Positions 40,032 through 50,701 of a stretch of DNA of 64,000 bases are shown here, piece by piece. A model generated the notes under the pieces. It was not told the DNA's origin, did no database searches, and worked only from the letters and a program-made list of their open reading frames with translations. The stretch covers positions 1,302,001 to 1,366,000 of the forward strand of contig NC_016941.1 in NCBI RefSeq assembly GCF_000236925.1. The letters are read 5' to 3'. Numbering within the stretch: the first letter of the stretch is position 1; every line of letters starts with the position of its first letter. Both the position numbers and the translations under genes were made by a program. Origin of the DNA: Staphylococcus argenteus (GTDB lineage Bacteria; Bacillota; Bacilli; Staphylococcales; Staphylococcaceae).

Positions 40032-41240
40032 TTGACTGAAAATGATAAAAATATTAGAAAGAATTTTTTGAAATTTACCGAATCACGGTATATGAAGTTT
40101 ATTGGTGGGAATGATTTAGTTTTCTCATTAATTGCTCTTGTATTACTTGGTATCGTTATTTTTATCTTTGAAAAGGTATCATATGTGTTTGATCCTTTTA
40201 TCATAGTTTTTAAAACGATAGCAGCACCTATTATAGTGTCTTTAATACTATTTTATTTGTTTAACCCAATTGTGAACTTAATGGAACGTTATAGAATTCC
40301 TAGGGTTGCAGGGATTTCAATTATTTATTTAGCTGTAGTGGGAATTATTACGCTAATTGTTAATTTGTTAATACCAATTATTGGTTCTCAAGTTGACAGT
40401 TTAGTTAAAAATTCACCGCATTATTTAGAAAAATTAATTAATTCTATTGATAAGATAGCTAATAATACATTTTTCTCATCATATTATAGTCAAATTAATG
40501 ATTGGTTAAATTCATTGCCGAAAAAAATACCGTCAATGCTTAGTGAGTTTACAGATGGTTTCGGCTCTAAAATTGCAACGTTTGCTGAAACAATCGCTAA
40601 TATTGGTGTTGTGATTGTAACTACACCATTTGTATTATTCTTTATGCTTAAAGATGGACACCATTTCAAAGAGTTTTCAACGAATATTATGCCTCCTAAA
40701 TTTAGAAAGGATTTCCATGATTTACTTGAGAAGATGAGCGTTCAAGTAGGTTCATATATTCAAGGACAAATTATTGTTTCTTTCTGTATCGGTATATTAT
40801 TATTTATTGGATACTCAGTTATCGGATTGAAATATAGCTTAGTATTAGCAAGTATCGCAGCTGTTACTAGTGTTGTTCCATATTTAGGTCCGACAATCGC
40901 AATATCACCAGCCATTGTTATTGCTGCTATTACTTCACCTTGGATGCTTTTAAAATTAGCTGTGGTATGGACATTGGTGCAATTTGTTGAAGGACATTTT
41001 ATTTCTCCAAATATTATGGGTAAAACGCTTAAAATTCACCCACTTACAATTATTTTCATATTGCTATGTGCAGGTAAGTTACTGGGAATTGTTGGTGTTA
41101 TTTTAGGTATTCCTGGATATGCAATTTTAAAAGTATTAGTAACACATTTGTTCCAATTATTTAAACGACGTTATAATCGTTTTTATGGTAATGATGTAGG
41201 TGAGTATGATATTAAAGAAAGTAACAAAATAGTAGAATAA
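40032..41240 (+). CDS. AI-2E family transporter (YdbI-like membrane protein)
   Basis: A 402-residue protein with about seven to eight hydrophobic segments. The conserved AI-2E/PerM motifs are visible: LFYLFNPIVNLMERYRIPRVAGI, the cytosolic insertion with VQVGSYIQGQIIVSFCIG, ASIAAVTSVVPYLGPTIA and HPLTIIFILLCAGKLLGIVG. It starts at TTG 40032 downstream of AAGTGGTGG. The family name reflects E. coli TqsA; the actual cargo in staphylococci is unknown. It stands alone between glcT and mprF. Confidence 0.88.
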   Translation: MTENDKNIRKNFLKFTESRYMKFIGGNDLVFSLIALVLLGIVIFIFEKVSYVFDPFIIVFKTIAAPIIVSLILFYLFNPIVNLMERYRIPRVAGISIIYLAVVGIITLIVNLLIPIIGSQVDSLVKNSPHYLEKLINSIDKIANNTFFSSYYSQINDWLNSLPKKIPSMLSEFTDGFGSKIATFAETIANIGVVIVTTPFVLFFMLKDGHHFKEFSTNIMPPKFRKDFHDLLEKMSVQVGSYIQGQIIVSFCIGILLFIGYSVIGLKYSLVLASIAAVTSVVPYLGPTIAISPAIVIAAITSPWMLLKLAVVWTLVQFVEGHFISPNIMGKTLKIHPLTIIFILLCAGKLLGIVGVILGIPGYAILKVLVTHLFQLFKRRYNRFYGNDVGEYDIKESNKIVE

Positions 41241-41249
41241 CTTATTAAA

Positions 41250-41282
41250 TACCAATAGACATATGTTTGTTGGTATTTTTTA
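41250..41282 (+). terminator. Terminator after the AI-2E family gene
   Basis: TACCAA (41250-41255) pairs with TTGGTA (41270-41275), followed by a T run. Confidence 0.75.
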
Positions 41283-41722
41283 TGAGTATCGTCATATTAT
41301 TATGTGGCAATGTATTTGGAGTTAAATTTAATCATGTAAATATAGTAAAATATTTATGTGAAGTTTTAGTTAAATATGGTATTTCAATTGATTTGAAAAT
41401 ACTAATGGTATAGATATTTTCAGTTTACATTGGATGGAATGCAATAAAGTAAAATATTAATCCATTAAGAAAAAGTCATAATATTAATATGGTTAATCTG
41501 ATTTTTTATAAGTGTTGATTCATAAGATTCTTTATGTTAAATATGAATCAGTGAAACTAAATATATCGATAATGTATGAATATAGTGTATACATGTAGTG
41601 CTATTATCGTTATCAATATGACAAAAGTGTTATATAAATCAAAGGGAAATGATATGCTATTATTATGATTTATATGATATATTTTGATTTATAATAGAAA
41701 TAATTAGAATTGATGTGAAAAA
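41283..41722. other. Long upstream region of mprF
   Basis: 440 bp without a credible gene. Small hairpins occur (TGATTCAT with ATGAATCA near 41517-41553; CGATAAT at 41567 with ATTATCG at 41603), and a TATAAT at 41690-41695 may be a -10 element. mprF transcription in S. aureus responds to antimicrobial peptides through GraRS; I cannot identify its site. Confidence 0.4.
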
Positions 41723-44245
41723 ATGAATCAGGAAGTTAAAAACAAAATATTTTCAATCTTAAAAATTACGTTTGCTACAGCATTATTTATTTTTGTAGTA
41801 ATTACGTTGTATCGAGAGTTATCTGGTATTAACTTTAAAGATACATTGGTTGAATTTGGCAAAATCAACCGTATGTCCCTTGTATTACTATTTATTGGTG
41901 GTGGGGCATCGCTTGTCATTTTATCTATGTATGATGTTATTTTATCTAGAGCTTTAAAAATGGACATTTCCTTAGGAAAAGTTTTAAGAGTAAGTTATAT
42001 CATCAATGCATTAAATGCGATTGTCGGATTTGGTGGATTTATAGGTGCGGGCGTAAGAGCAATGGTTTATAAAAACTATACGCACGATAAGAAAAAATTA
42101 GTTCACTTTATATCATTAATACTAATTTCGATGTTAACAGGCTTAAGTTTGTTATCATTATTAATTGTTTTCCACGTTTTCGATGCATCTTTAATTTTAG
42201 ATAAAATCACGTGGGTGAGATGGGTATTATATGCAGTGTCATTTTTCTTACCATTATTCATTATTTATTCAATGGTCAAACCACCCGATAAAAACAATCG
42301 TTTTGTTGGCTTGTACTGTACAATCGTTTCGTGTGTGGAATGGTTGGCGGCTGCGGTTGTATTATATTTCTGTGGTGTAATTGTTGATGCGCATGTATCA
42401 TTTATGTCATTTATTGCTGTGTTTATTATTGCAGCATTATCAGGTTTAGTCAGCTTTATTCCAGGTGGTTTTGGTGCTTTCGACTTAGTTGTTTTATTAG
42501 GATTTAAAACATTAGGTGTACCGGAAGAAAAAGTATTATTAATGCTATTACTTTACCGCTTTGCGTATTATTTTGTACCAGTAATTATTGCATTAATTTT
42601 ATCTTCATTTGAATTTGGTACATCAGCTAAGAAATATATTGAAGGCTCTAAATACTTTATTCCTGCTAAGGATGTTACATCATTTATAATGTCATACCAA
42701 AAAGATATTATTGCTAAAATTCCTTCATTATCATTGGCAATTTTAGTATTCTTCACAAGTATGATTTTCTTTGTAAACAATCTGACCATTGTTTATGATG
42801 CATTATACGATGGTAATCATCTTACGTATTATCTTTTATTAGCAGTGCATACGAGCGCTTGTTTATTGTTGCTACTTAATGTTGTTGGCATTTATCAACA
42901 AAGTAGACGAGCTATTATATATGCTATGATTTCAATTTTATTAATTACTGTAGCGACATTCTTTACGTATGCATCGTATATTTTAATTGCTTGGTTAGCC
43001 ATTATCTTTATTTTACTTATTGTAGCTTTCCGTAGAGCACGTAAATTAAAACGCCCAATTAGAATTAGAAATCTAGTAGCTATGTTTTTATTTAGTGTAT
43101 TTGTTTTATATGTTAATCATATATTTATAGCTGGAACGCTTTATGCATTAGATATTTATACTATTGAAATGCATACATCTGTACTTAGATATTATTTCTG
43201 GATTACCATTTTAATTATTGCTTTAATTGTTGGTGCAATCGCATGGCTATTTGATTATCAATTTAGCAAAGTGCGCATATCTTCTAACATTGAAGATTGT
43301 GAAGCGATTATTAATCAATACGGCGGAAATTATTTAAGTCATTTAATTTATAGTGGAGATAAACAGTTTTTCACTAATGAAGATAAGACTGCATTTTTAA
43401 TGTATCGTTATAAAGCAAGTTCATTAGTTGTTCTTGGCGATCCACTTGGTGATGAAAATGCATTTGATGAACTATTAGAAGCATTTTATAATTATGCGGA
43501 GTATCTAGGTTACGACGTTGTTTTCTATCAAGTGACGGACCAACATATGCCGTTATACCATAATTTTGGAAATCAATTTTTCAAATTAGGTGAAGAAGCA
43601 ATTATTGATTTAACTCAATTTTCAACTTCTGGTAAAAAGCGACGTGGCTTTAGAGCAACATTAAATAAATTTGATGAGTTAAATATTTCATTTGAAATTA
43701 TTGAACCTCCATTTAATACAGAATTTTTAAATGAACTTCAACATGTAAGTGATTTATGGTTAGATAATCGTCAAGAAATGCATTTCTCTGTTGGTCAATT
43801 TAATGAGGCTTATTTATCTAAAGCTCCAATTGGTGTGATGCGTAATGAAAATAATGAAGTAATCGCGTTTTGTAGTTTGATGCCAACATACTTTAACGAT
43901 GCAATTTCAGTTGACTTAATCAGATGGTTACCTGATTTAGATTTACCATTAATGGATGGTTTATACTTGCATATGTTACTTTGGAGTAAAGAACAAGGCT
44001 ATACGAAATTTAATATGGGGATGGCGACTTTATCAAATGTTGGACAATTACATTACTCATATTTACGAGAACGACTTGCAGGAAGAGTGTTTGAACATTT
44101 TAATGGCTTATATCGTTTCCAAGGTTTACGTCGTTATAAATCGAAGTATAATCCAAACTGGGAACCACGCTTTTTAGTTTATCGTAAGGATAGCTCACTT
44201 TGGGAATCACTTTCTAAAGTAATGCGTGTTATACGTCATAAATAA
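41723..44245 (+). CDS. mprF: Phosphatidylglycerol lysyltransferase/flippase MprF
   Basis: An 840-residue bifunctional protein. About 14 transmembrane helices (1-510) form the flippase, with the [10 protein letters not shown] and [13 protein letters not shown] motifs. The soluble C-terminus (about 510-840, DUF2156/GNAT-like) transfers lysine from Lys-tRNA to phosphatidylglycerol, with [10 protein letters not shown] and [13 protein letters not shown] visible. Lysyl-phosphatidylglycerol repels cationic peptides and daptomycin. S295, S337 and T345, where daptomycin-resistance substitutions are reported, are wild type. The ribosome binding site is weak (GATGTG). The length equals S. aureus MprF. 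Confidence 0.97.
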   Translation: MNQEVKNKIFSILKITFATALFIFVVITLYRELSGINFKDTLVEFGKINRMSLVLLFIGGGASLVILSMYDVILSRALKMDISLGKVLRVSYIINALNAIVGFGGFIGAGVRAMVYKNYTHDKKKLVHFISLILISMLTGLSLLSLLIVFHVFDASLILDKITWVRWVLYAVSFFLPLFIIYSMVKPPDKNNRFVGLYCTIVSCVEWLAAAVVLYFCGVIVDAHVSFMSFIAVFIIAALSGLVSFIPGGFGAFDLVVLLGFKTLGVPEEKVLLMLLLYRFAYYFVPVIIALILSSFEFGTSAKKYIEGSKYFIPAKDVTSFIMSYQKDIIAKIPSLSLAILVFFTSMIFFVNNLTIVYDALYDGNHLTYYLLLAVHTSACLLLLLNVVGIYQQSRRAIIYAMISILLITVATFFTYASYILIAWLAIIFILLIVAFRRARKLKRPIRIRNLVAMFLFSVFVLYVNHIFIAGTLYALDIYTIEMHTSVLRYYFWITILIIALIVGAIAWLFDYQFSKVRISSNIEDCEAIINQYGGNYLSHLIYSGDKQFFTNEDKTAFLMYRYKASSLVVLGDPLGDENAFDELLEAFYNYAEYLGYDVVFYQVTDQHMPLYHNFGNQFFKLGEEAIIDLTQFSTSGKKRRGFRATLNKFDELNISFEIIEPPFNTEFLNELQHVSDLWLDNRQEMHFSVGQFNEAYLSKAPIGVMRNENNEVIAFCSLMPTYFNDAISVDLIRWLPDLDLPLMDGLYLHMLLWSKEQGYTKFNMGMATLSNVGQLHYSYLRERLAGRVFEHFNGLYRFQGLRRYKSKYNPNWEPRFLVYRKDSSLWESLSKVMRVIRHK

Positions 44246-44250
44246 TTAGA

Positions 44251-44304
44251 AATCCGAGTACTAAAGGAAAGGCATGCAATGCTGATAAAGTGCTCGGATT
44301 TTTT
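44251..44304 (+). terminator. mprF terminator
   Basis: AATCCGAGTAC pairs with GTGCTCGGATT (one G-T pair), followed by a run of six T residues. Confidence 0.88.
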
Positions 44305-44339
44305 ATGTGTTGTTTAAGTTTCATATTAATAGAAATATA

Positions 44340-44382
44340 AAAAAGGTAGATGAAAATTTTAACGTTTTTCGTCTACCTTTTT
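44340..44382. terminator. Bidirectional hairpin between mprF and msrA
   Basis: AAAAAGGTAGATGAAAA pairs with TTTTTCGTCTACCTTTTT (one G-T pair). It probably terminates msrA on the minus strand and backs up the mprF terminator. Confidence 0.75.
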
Positions 44383-44460
44383 AAATAATGAGTTGAATGC
44401 TATTAGTACATATGCTGGTATGGTGAATCCAGTCATTTATGACTGTACTTAATTGTTTTG

Positions 44461-44979
44461 TTAAAGATGTTGTTGCTTATTTTTATATTCTTGACGTATT
44501 TTTTGTTCTTCTGCATAACGCTCAGGATTTTTCTTGTAAAAGTCTTGATGGTATTCTTCAGCTTTGTAAAATTCTGAAGCAGGTACTATTTTTGTAGCAA
44601 TAGCCTTGTCAGCATTAATAGTATTTTTAAGCTGTTCAATATATACTTCGGCTTGCTTTTTTTGATGTTCATTAGTATAAAAAATGGCAGTTTGATATTG
44701 TGGACCGCGGTCTTGATACTGGCCATCAGAATCTAATGGATCAATTACTGAGAAAAATATTTCTAATAACTTGTTATACGAAAATAAAGTGACATCATAT
44801 TGTATTTCTACAGTTTCTAAATGTCCACTAGTACCTGATTTTACTTGTTCGTATGTTGGGTTTTTAACATGTCCACCCATATATCCAGAAGTTACTTTTT
44901 CAATACCATCAAAGGTGTCAAATGGTTTCGTCATACACCAAAAGCAACCTCCGGCAAAATAAGCTGTATTTATATTCAT
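44461..44979 (-). CDS. msrA: Peptide methionine (S)-S-oxide reductase MsrA
   Basis: A 172-residue repair enzyme that reduces methionine-S-sulfoxide. The catalytic cysteine is C12 in AGGCFWC (C15 is also present), and [14 protein letters not shown] and [14 protein letters not shown] are family motifs. I chose ATG 44979, 8 nt after AAAGGA; the ATG at 44988 sits inside that site. There is no fused MsrB domain and no msrB neighbour. The C-terminus (KNKQQHL) runs slightly longer than the S. aureus version I remember. It is divergent from msrR. Confidence 0.95.
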   Translation of the reverse strand: MNINTAYFAGGCFWCMTKPFDTFDGIEKVTSGYMGGHVKNPTYEQVKSGTSGHLETVEIQYDVTLFSYNKLLEIFFSVIDPLDSDGQYQDRGPQYQTAIFYTNEHQKKQAEVYIEQLKNTINADKAIATKIVPASEFYKAEEYHQDFYKKNPERYAEEQKIRQEYKNKQQHL

Positions 44980-45115
44980 TTTTGACATCCTTTCATTAGA
45001 CCTTAGTACGATTTATTCAGAAATCACTTGCTTTTTGAATTGTTTTTATATAACGTTAATATGTGATAATTATAGTACACAAAAATCTATTTTTGAAGAT
45101 ATAAGGTAGGTAAAT

Positions 45116-46099
45116 ATGGATAAAGAAAATAATGACAACGAATATAGACGTCAAAGTGAAAATGTTACTTCGACGCCTAAAAGAAAAAAGAAGAAGAAAA
45201 TTAGGAAGTTACCTATCATTCTTCTAATTGTTGTAATCATACTTATCGCGTTAGTTGCATATATTGTACATAGTTATAATAGCGGCGTAGAGTATGCCAA
45301 GCAACATGCGAAAGATGTTAAAGTGCATCAATTTAATGGGCCTGTAAAAAATGATGGTAAAATTTCTATTCTTGTACTTGGTGCAGATAAAGCACAAGGT
45401 GGACAATCAAGAACAGATTCTATCATGGTTGTTCAATATGACTTTATCAATAAAAAGATGAAAATGATGTCTGTCATGCGTGATATTTATGCAGATATAC
45501 CAGGTTATGGCAAACATAAAATTAATTCAGCATATGCTTTAGGTGGTCCAGAGCTACTTAGAAAGACACTTAATAAAAATTTAGGTATTAATCCAGAATA
45601 TTATGCTGTAGTTGACTTTACTGGATTTGAGAAAATGATTGATGAACTAATGCCTGATGGTGTACCAATTAATGTTGAAAAAGATATGTCTAAAAATATC
45701 GGCGTATCTTTGAAAAAAGGTAATCATAGATTAAATGGTAAAGAATTACTAGGTTATGCGAGATTCCGTCACGATCCTGAAGGTGATTTCGGACGTGTAA
45801 GACGCCAACAACAAGTTATGCAAACATTAAAAAAAGAAATGGTTAACTTCAGAACAGTTATTAAACTACCTAAAGTTGCAGGTATTTTAAGAGGTTATGT
45901 TAATACAAACATTCCGGATTCTGGAATTTTCCAAACAGGTTTGAGTTTTGGTATTCGTGGAGACAAAGATGTTAAGTCATTAACTGTGCCGATTAAAAAC
46001 TCATATCAAGATATCAACACAAATACTGACGGCAGTGCTTTACAAATTAACAAAAATACAAATAGACAAGCAATTAAAGATTTTTTAGATGAAGAATAA
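45116..46099 (+). CDS. msrR: LytR-CpsA-Psr family cell-envelope protein MsrR
   Basis: A 327-residue protein with a basic cytosolic start ([11 protein letters not shown]), one transmembrane helix (about 33-52) and an extracellular LCP domain. The domain shows [45 protein letters not shown] and a late [20 protein letters not shown], whose Arg and Asp residues bind pyrophosphate-linked lipids. LCP proteins attach wall teichoic acid and capsule to peptidoglycan; MsrR is one of three in S. aureus and affects beta-lactam resistance. The ATG follows AGGTAGG. Confidence 0.95.
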   Translation: MDKENNDNEYRRQSENVTSTPKRKKKKKIRKLPIILLIVVIILIALVAYIVHSYNSGVEYAKQHAKDVKVHQFNGPVKNDGKISILVLGADKAQGGQSRTDSIMVVQYDFINKKMKMMSVMRDIYADIPGYGKHKINSAYALGGPELLRKTLNKNLGINPEYYAVVDFTGFEKMIDELMPDGVPINVEKDMSKNIGVSLKKGNHRLNGKELLGYARFRHDPEGDFGRVRRQQQVMQTLKKEMVNFRTVIKLPKVAGILRGYVNTNIPDSGIFQTGLSFGIRGDKDVKSLTVPIKNSYQDINTNTDGSALQINKNTNRQAIKDFLDEE

Positions 46100-46143
46100 A
46101 AAAAGGCGATTTCTATCAAAGTAATGGTAGAAATCGCCTTTTT
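46099..46143. terminator. Bidirectional terminator between msrR and the tautomerase
   Basis: A perfect stem (arm AAAAGGCGATTTCTA with TAGAAATCGCCTTTT) has A and T runs on both flanks. Confidence 0.92.
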
Positions 46144-46183
46144 CAGTAATCAAGAATTTAAAGTTCCAATATGTTTCTCAACT

Positions 46184-46369
46184 CTATTGATCTGATTTTC
46201 TAACACCAGCAACACCATAACGGCTTGGTTGCATTTCTTCAATAACAACATGAATTGCTTGTCTATTAGCACCTGTTGTTCTTTCTACTGCATCTGTTAC
46301 TTCGCTTACTAAATTTTTTAATTGTTCATCTGAACGACCTTCTAATAATTTTACATTGACGATTGGCAT
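46184..46369 (-). CDS. 4-oxalocrotonate tautomerase family protein
   Basis: A 61-residue protein starting MPIVNVKLLEGRSDEQLKNL. After removal of Met, Pro1 is the catalytic base of the 4-OT family, and the C-terminal basic segment (QPSRYGVAGVRKSDQ) fits the hexameric DmpI/YwhB group. The physiological substrate is unknown; aromatic degradation genes are absent from the window. The ATG follows AGGAGG. Confidence 0.92.
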   Translation of the reverse strand: MPIVNVKLLEGRSDEQLKNLVSEVTDAVERTTGANRQAIHVVIEEMQPSRYGVAGVRKSDQ

Positions 46370-46441
46370 AATCCAAACCTCCTAATCATTATTAATTTGA
46401 GTATACCATGTAATAATTAAAAATACATTTACAAATTTATA

Positions 46442-46453
46442 GAACTAATGTTC
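46442..46453 (+). promoter_or_regulatory. Distal LexA-like site of the UmuC-like gene
   Basis: GAACTAATGTTC keeps the GAAC-N4-GTTC palindrome, 17 bp upstream of the second site. Confidence 0.65.
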
Positions 46454-46462
46454 CTGAATATA

Positions 46463-46491
46463 TTGAAATAGAACAAATGTTCGTATATAAT
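46463..46491 (+). promoter_or_regulatory. Promoter with LexA box of the UmuC-like gene
   Basis: TTGAAA (46463-46468) and TATAAT (46486-46491) have a 17-bp spacer. The LexA box AGAACAAATGTTCG (46470-46483) fills the spacer, so bound LexA would block RNA polymerase. Confidence 0.9.
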
Positions 46492-46516
46492 GAATACATG
46501 TAATGGAGGGATAACA

Positions 46517-47779
46517 GTGTATAATTATCATTTATTAGAAGATAGGGATGTTCTATGTATTGACCAAAAGAGCTTTTTTGCGAGTGTTTCTTGTATTGAA
46601 AAGGGATTAGATCCATTAAACACAAAGCTAGCTGTTGTTGCGGATACTAAACGCCAAGGATCTGTAGTATTAGCTGCGACACCTAAATTAAAAGAGTTGG
46701 GCATCAAGACAGGATCACGATTGTTTGAAATACCACATAGAAATGACATTTATATTATTAATCCAAGTATGCGTAAATATCTCAATGTCTCAGTTGCTAT
46801 TTCTAAAATTGCATTACGTTATGTTCCACCTGAAGATTTACACCAATATAGCATTGATGAGTTTTTTATGGATGTGACTGATAGTTATCATAGATTTAGT
46901 TCAACAGTACATGCATTTTGTGAAAGACTCAAACGTGAAATTTATGAAGAAACAGGGATTTACTGCACTGTAGGTATAGGATCTAATATGTTGTTAAGTA
47001 AGATTGCAATGGACGTTGAAGCGAAGCATAATCAAAATGGTATAGCTGAATGGCGGTATCAAGATGTACCAACAAAATTGTGGCCAATTCAACCATTGCG
47101 AGATTTTTGGGGCATTAATCGTCGAACAGAAGCAAAGCTGAATAAAAGAGGGATTTTTACTATAGGAGATTTAGCAAAATATCCATATAAATTTTTGAAA
47201 AAGGAGTTCGGTATTTTAGGTGTTGATATGCATTTACATGCTAATGGAATAGATCAAAGTAAAGTGCGTGAAAAGCATAAGATTAGCAATCCATCTATAT
47301 GTAAGAGTCAAATATTAATGAGGGATTATCATTTTGATGAAGCAAAAGTAGTAATGCAAGAGTTAATTGAAGATGTGGCAAGTCGAGTCAGAGCGAGGAA
47401 AAAAGTAGCACGTACAATTCACTTTTCTTTTGGATATAGTGATGAAGGAGGCGTTCATAAACAATATACTTTGAAAGATCCAACAAATTTAGAAAAAGAT
47501 ATTTATAAAGTAGTAATGCATTTCGCAGATAAATTATGTAATAAACAAGCACTATACCGTACGCTAAGCATATCTTTGAGTCAATTTATTAATGAAGATG
47601 AGCGACAGTTAAGTTTGTTTGAAGATGAATATCAACGCAAACGCGACGAATGTCTAGCTAAAACGATAGATCAATTACATTTGAAATACGGCAAAGGTAT
47701 TGTCTCCAAAGCGGTATCATTTACAGAAGCAGGTACAAAACACGGCAGATTAGGTTTAATGGCTGGACATAAAATGTAA
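46517..47779 (+). CDS. Y-family DNA polymerase, UmuC-like
   Basis: A 420-residue translesion polymerase. GTG 46517 follows GGAGGG by 7 nt. Catalytic carboxylates are D16 in LCIDQKSFFASV and D114-E115 in YSIDEFFMDV. The thumb helix-hairpin-helix and little-finger domain follow, ending QLSLFEDEYQRK and a beta-clamp-like QLSLF motif. It is of the UmuC/YqjW type rather than DinB. No umuD lies next to it. The LexA boxes mark it as SOS-induced, so it is the error-prone polymerase of the response; S. aureus also has a separate DinB elsewhere. Confidence 0.93.
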   Translation: MYNYHLLEDRDVLCIDQKSFFASVSCIEKGLDPLNTKLAVVADTKRQGSVVLAATPKLKELGIKTGSRLFEIPHRNDIYIINPSMRKYLNVSVAISKIALRYVPPEDLHQYSIDEFFMDVTDSYHRFSSTVHAFCERLKREIYEETGIYCTVGIGSNMLLSKIAMDVEAKHNQNGIAEWRYQDVPTKLWPIQPLRDFWGINRRTEAKLNKRGIFTIGDLAKYPYKFLKKEFGILGVDMHLHANGIDQSKVREKHKISNPSICKSQILMRDYHFDEAKVVMQELIEDVASRVRARKKVARTIHFSFGYSDEGGVHKQYTLKDPTNLEKDIYKVVMHFADKLCNKQALYRTLSISLSQFINEDERQLSLFEDEYQRKRDECLAKTIDQLHLKYGKGIVSKAVSFTEAGTKHGRLGLMAGHKM

Positions 47780-47823
47780 TAATTATATGGTTTAAGAATA
47801 TATAACTGTAAGTCGTATAAAAT

Positions 47824-47909
47824 AAGTCTCTAAAGATAAATATCTCATATATGACAATAGATTTTCACGACAGCATCTAAGAATATATGGAATTTATCAA
47901 AAGAGACTT
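47824..47909 (-). terminator. Large hairpin between the UmuC-like gene and tyrA
   Basis: AAGTCTCT and GATAAAT on the left pair with ATTTATC and AGAGACTT on the right, leaving a 3x3 internal loop and a 50-nt interior. On the minus strand it is followed by ATTTTAT, so it may end tyrA transcription, although the interior is unusually long. Confidence 0.5.
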
Positions 47910-47914
47910 AATAA

Positions 47915-49006
47915 TTATTGGATATAACAATCAAAATCACTCAATGCTTGCATACCGCGTTCTCGGTCAGTAGGATTTTTAAAACTAATTTTCAAAGCAC
48001 CATATATATCTTCACGGACTTCTAAAATCCTTAAGTTGCTTATAGATATATTATGTAAACTTAAGATGTAGGTTACTTTACTTATCATACCTGGTTTATC
48101 CGGAATATCGACATATAGATCATACGCAGTATTTAGTCCACCAAGTTGTTTAGAAGGTAACGCATCACGATATGACTTAGCTTCATCAAAAAATGCCAAC
48201 AATTTTTCGGAATCGTTATTTTCAATTAAGCTTTCTAAATCTTGAAATTGATTTTTCAGTTGATGAATCATTTCTAAAATATATGTTTTATTACTTAACG
48301 TGATATCTTTCCACATTTGCGCATTGCTGCTAGCAATTCGTGTAATATCTCGGAAGCCACCAGCTGCTAATTTATTGACTAACTGATGTTCATCACTATT
48401 ATTATGACTGATGTGAACCAGACTAGAAGCTACAATGTGAGGCAAGTGACTTACAACACTTGTAACATAATCATGTTCTTCGGCAGTGGTTAATATGAAT
48501 TTAGCAAGTGTAGGTGATAACAGTGCTTTTAATGTATTAGCGGCATGTTCATTTTCTTTTTCGTTGTATACTAAAATATAATAAGCATTTTCAAATAAGT
48601 GCTTCTTAGCATTCAATACACCTGATTTATGACTACCAGCCATCGGATGACCACTGACTAAATGAATATTATGTTTTAATAAGTTGTATTCATGTTGTTG
48701 GATAATTGATTTAGTACTGCCAGTATCTGTAACAATAACACCTGTTTTTGTTTCGATATCAACTAATTCATTAAGATACTTATCGGTAATAGTTACAGGC
48801 GTTGCATAAATAATCACATCAGCTTCTTTGACAGCAGATGGATAATTTGTGTATTTACGATCAATAATTCCAATCGATTTAGCTTTATCTAACTGAGAAA
48901 TATCTGCATCAAATGCAATGATATTAATTTCAGGATTATGGAATTTTATATTACTAGCAAGACTACCGCCAATTAACCCAAGTCCAACAAATAAAACTGT
49001 TGTCAT
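47915..49006 (-). CDS. tyrA: Prephenate dehydrogenase
   Basis: A 363-residue NAD-dependent enzyme that converts prephenate to 4-hydroxyphenylpyruvate for tyrosine. The Rossmann motif is [11 protein letters not shown] near residue 6; [19 protein letters not shown] and [11 protein letters not shown] are TyrA signatures. The C-terminal about 75 residues ([20 protein letters not shown]) form an ACT domain for feedback control by tyrosine or other aromatic amino acids. The ATG at 49006 follows AGGTGATG. It lies near the trp operon but on the other strand. Confidence 0.95.
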   Translation of the reverse strand: MTTVLFVGLGLIGGSLASNIKFHNPEINIIAFDADISQLDKAKSIGIIDRKYTNYPSAVKEADVIIYATPVTITDKYLNELVDIETKTGVIVTDTGSTKSIIQQHEYNLLKHNIHLVSGHPMAGSHKSGVLNAKKHLFENAYYILVYNEKENEHAANTLKALLSPTLAKFILTTAEEHDYVTSVVSHLPHIVASSLVHISHNNSDEHQLVNKLAAGGFRDITRIASSNAQMWKDITLSNKTYILEMIHQLKNQFQDLESLIENNDSEKLLAFFDEAKSYRDALPSKQLGGLNTAYDLYVDIPDKPGMISKVTYILSLHNISISNLRILEVREDIYGALKISFKNPTDRERGMQALSDFDCYIQ

Positions 49007-49175
49007 CTACATCACCTTATTTCGAAATTTTCAGAATAATAATAACATTGTAAATGAGCTATTGAAACAGTGCAATAGTTAATAAAAAAATGCCATAAGA
49101 CATTAATAGCTAAACTAAAGTAAATCATCTACAATAAAACTGTAGATAAAACAACTGTCATGGAGGGGTAATTAC

Positions 49176-50207
49176 ATGGAAGAAATTTTAGAAACGATTA
49201 AAACATTAACAAATATTAGCAGTCCTTCAGGAGATACAGAAGAAGCAATTCAGTTTGTTGAGGAATTCGCAAAAGACTTAGGATATCAAACAACACTAAC
49301 AAATAAAGGTGCATTACTCATAACTGTGCCAGGCAAAAATAATGAAGTGCAACGCTGTATTACTGCTCATGTTGATACATTAGGTGCAATGGTTAAAGAA
49401 ATTAAAGAAGATGGACGCTTAGCAATAGAGTTGATTGGTGGATTCACTTACAACGCAATCGAAGGTGAATATTGTCAAATTAAGACTGAAGCAGGACAAA
49501 TATATACAGGTACCATTTGTTTACATGAAACAAGTGTACATGTTTATCGGAACAACCATGAAATAGCTAGAGACAAAGAGCATATGGAAATACGAATAGA
49601 TGAGGTTACAACGTCCGAGGAAGATACTAAGAGTTTGGGGATTTCAGTAGGTGATTTTGTTAGCTTTGATCCACGCACAGTCATTACTTCATCAGGTTTT
49701 ATTAAATCTCGCCATTTGGATGATAAAGCAAGCGTAGCCATGATACTGCAATTACTCAAAAAATTAAAGCAAAATCAAACTACGTTGCCACATACAACAC
49801 AATTTTATATTTCTAATAACGAAGAAATAGGTTACGGTGCGAACGCATCGATTGATTCTAGAATCAAAGAGTATATCGCATTAGATATGGGGGCATTAGG
49901 AGACGGTCAAAATTCAGATGAGTATACTGTTTCGATTTGCGCAAAAGATTCATCCGGACCATACCATAAACAATTGAAATCACATCTAGTAAATCTCTGT
50001 AAAATAAATGATATTCCATACAAAATAGACATATATCCATACTATGGTTCAGATGCTTCAGCGGCGTTAAGTGCTGGGGCAGATATAAGACATGGCTTGT
50101 TTGGCGCAGGCATTGAATCATCTCATGCAATGGAACGAACACATATTGATTCAATTAGAGCGACAGAACAATTATTATATGTATATTGCTTATCACCTAT
50201 AGAATAA
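49176..50207 (+). CDS. M42-family metallopeptidase (glutamyl aminopeptidase/endoglucanase-like)
   Basis: A 343-residue cytosolic peptidase with two metal sites. Metal or catalytic residues are visible in TAHVDTLGAMV, SRHLDDKASVAM, YISNNEEIGYGAN, ALDMGAL and the C-terminal ERTHIDS, all M42 family motifs. Members are large assemblies that trim N-terminal acidic or neutral residues. The ATG follows GGAGGGG. It lies upstream of the trp leader and ends just before its promoter; there is no clear terminator, but it is probably a separate unit. Confidence 0.92.
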   Translation: MEEILETIKTLTNISSPSGDTEEAIQFVEEFAKDLGYQTTLTNKGALLITVPGKNNEVQRCITAHVDTLGAMVKEIKEDGRLAIELIGGFTYNAIEGEYCQIKTEAGQIYTGTICLHETSVHVYRNNHEIARDKEHMEIRIDEVTTSEEDTKSLGISVGDFVSFDPRTVITSSGFIKSRHLDDKASVAMILQLLKKLKQNQTTLPHTTQFYISNNEEIGYGANASIDSRIKEYIALDMGALGDGQNSDEYTVSICAKDSSGPYHKQLKSHLVNLCKINDIPYKIDIYPYYGSDASAALSAGADIRHGLFGAGIESSHAMERTHIDSIRATEQLLYVYCLSPIE

Positions 50208-50218
50208 ATGAAATAGTG

Positions 50219-50250
50219 TTGACAAATGTGAACGACCTATGTAATATAAT
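50219..50250 (+). promoter_or_regulatory. trp operon promoter
   Basis: TTGACA (50219-50224) is followed by overlapping -10 candidates: TAATAT (50242-50247, 17-bp spacer) and TATAAT (50245-50250, 20-bp spacer). Confidence 0.65.
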
Positions 50251-50274
50251 AAACTATAAAAATAATTAGAATTT

Positions 50275-50472
50275 TCTAAAGATATAGTAGCAAGTATGAA
50301 ATGTAGCAAATAGAAAGCTAATGGGTGATGAGAATTAGCACGACATATTTTGTGAATTGGACTTTGGAAGACAGTTAAATAAATTTATAAAGTGAACATT
50401 AATTATGTTAACTAAGGTGGCACCACGGTAACGCGTCCTTACAGAATTTCGCGTTATAGTGGTGTTTTTTAT
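50275..50472 (+). promoter_or_regulatory. T-box riboswitch 1 of the trp operon (tRNA-Trp)
   Basis: The region contains the stem I features of a T-box, the specifier TGG (Trp, 50358-50360) in GAATTGGAC, the T-box sequence AAGGTGGCACCACGG (from 50414), and a terminator whose arms are CACCAC (50421-50426) with GTGGTG (50459-50464) plus inner TAACGCG/CGCGTTA, followed by T residues. Uncharged tRNA-Trp would stabilise the antiterminator and allow read-through. Confidence 0.93.
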
Positions 50473-50489
50473 TTGAACAAAATGTAGTA

Positions 50490-50682
50490 GTTAATTGTAT
50501 GGTAGCAACAGAAAGTTAGTGGTCGATGTGAACTAACACCAATATTAATGAAATTGGGTTTTGTTTGTAAGAGAAAATTAAATAAAAAAGAGTGAACTTT
50601 GAATATTTCGAATATTCGGTTAATTTAGGTGGTACCACGCGTCAGCGTCCTTTAATTATTAAGGGATGCTGGCGTTTTTTTG
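50490..50682 (+). promoter_or_regulatory. T-box riboswitch 2 of the trp operon (tRNA-Trp)
   Basis: A second complete T-box follows. It has a stem I region with GGTAGCAACAG, the specifier TGG (50555-50557) in AAATTGGGT, the T-box TTAGGTGGTACCACG (from 50624), and a terminator CGTCAGCGTCC pairing with GGGATGCTGGCG followed by seven T residues. Two T-boxes in series demand two tRNA-Trp binding events. Confidence 0.93.
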
Positions 50683-50701
50683 AAAGGAGCGTAAGAAGAG
50701 A

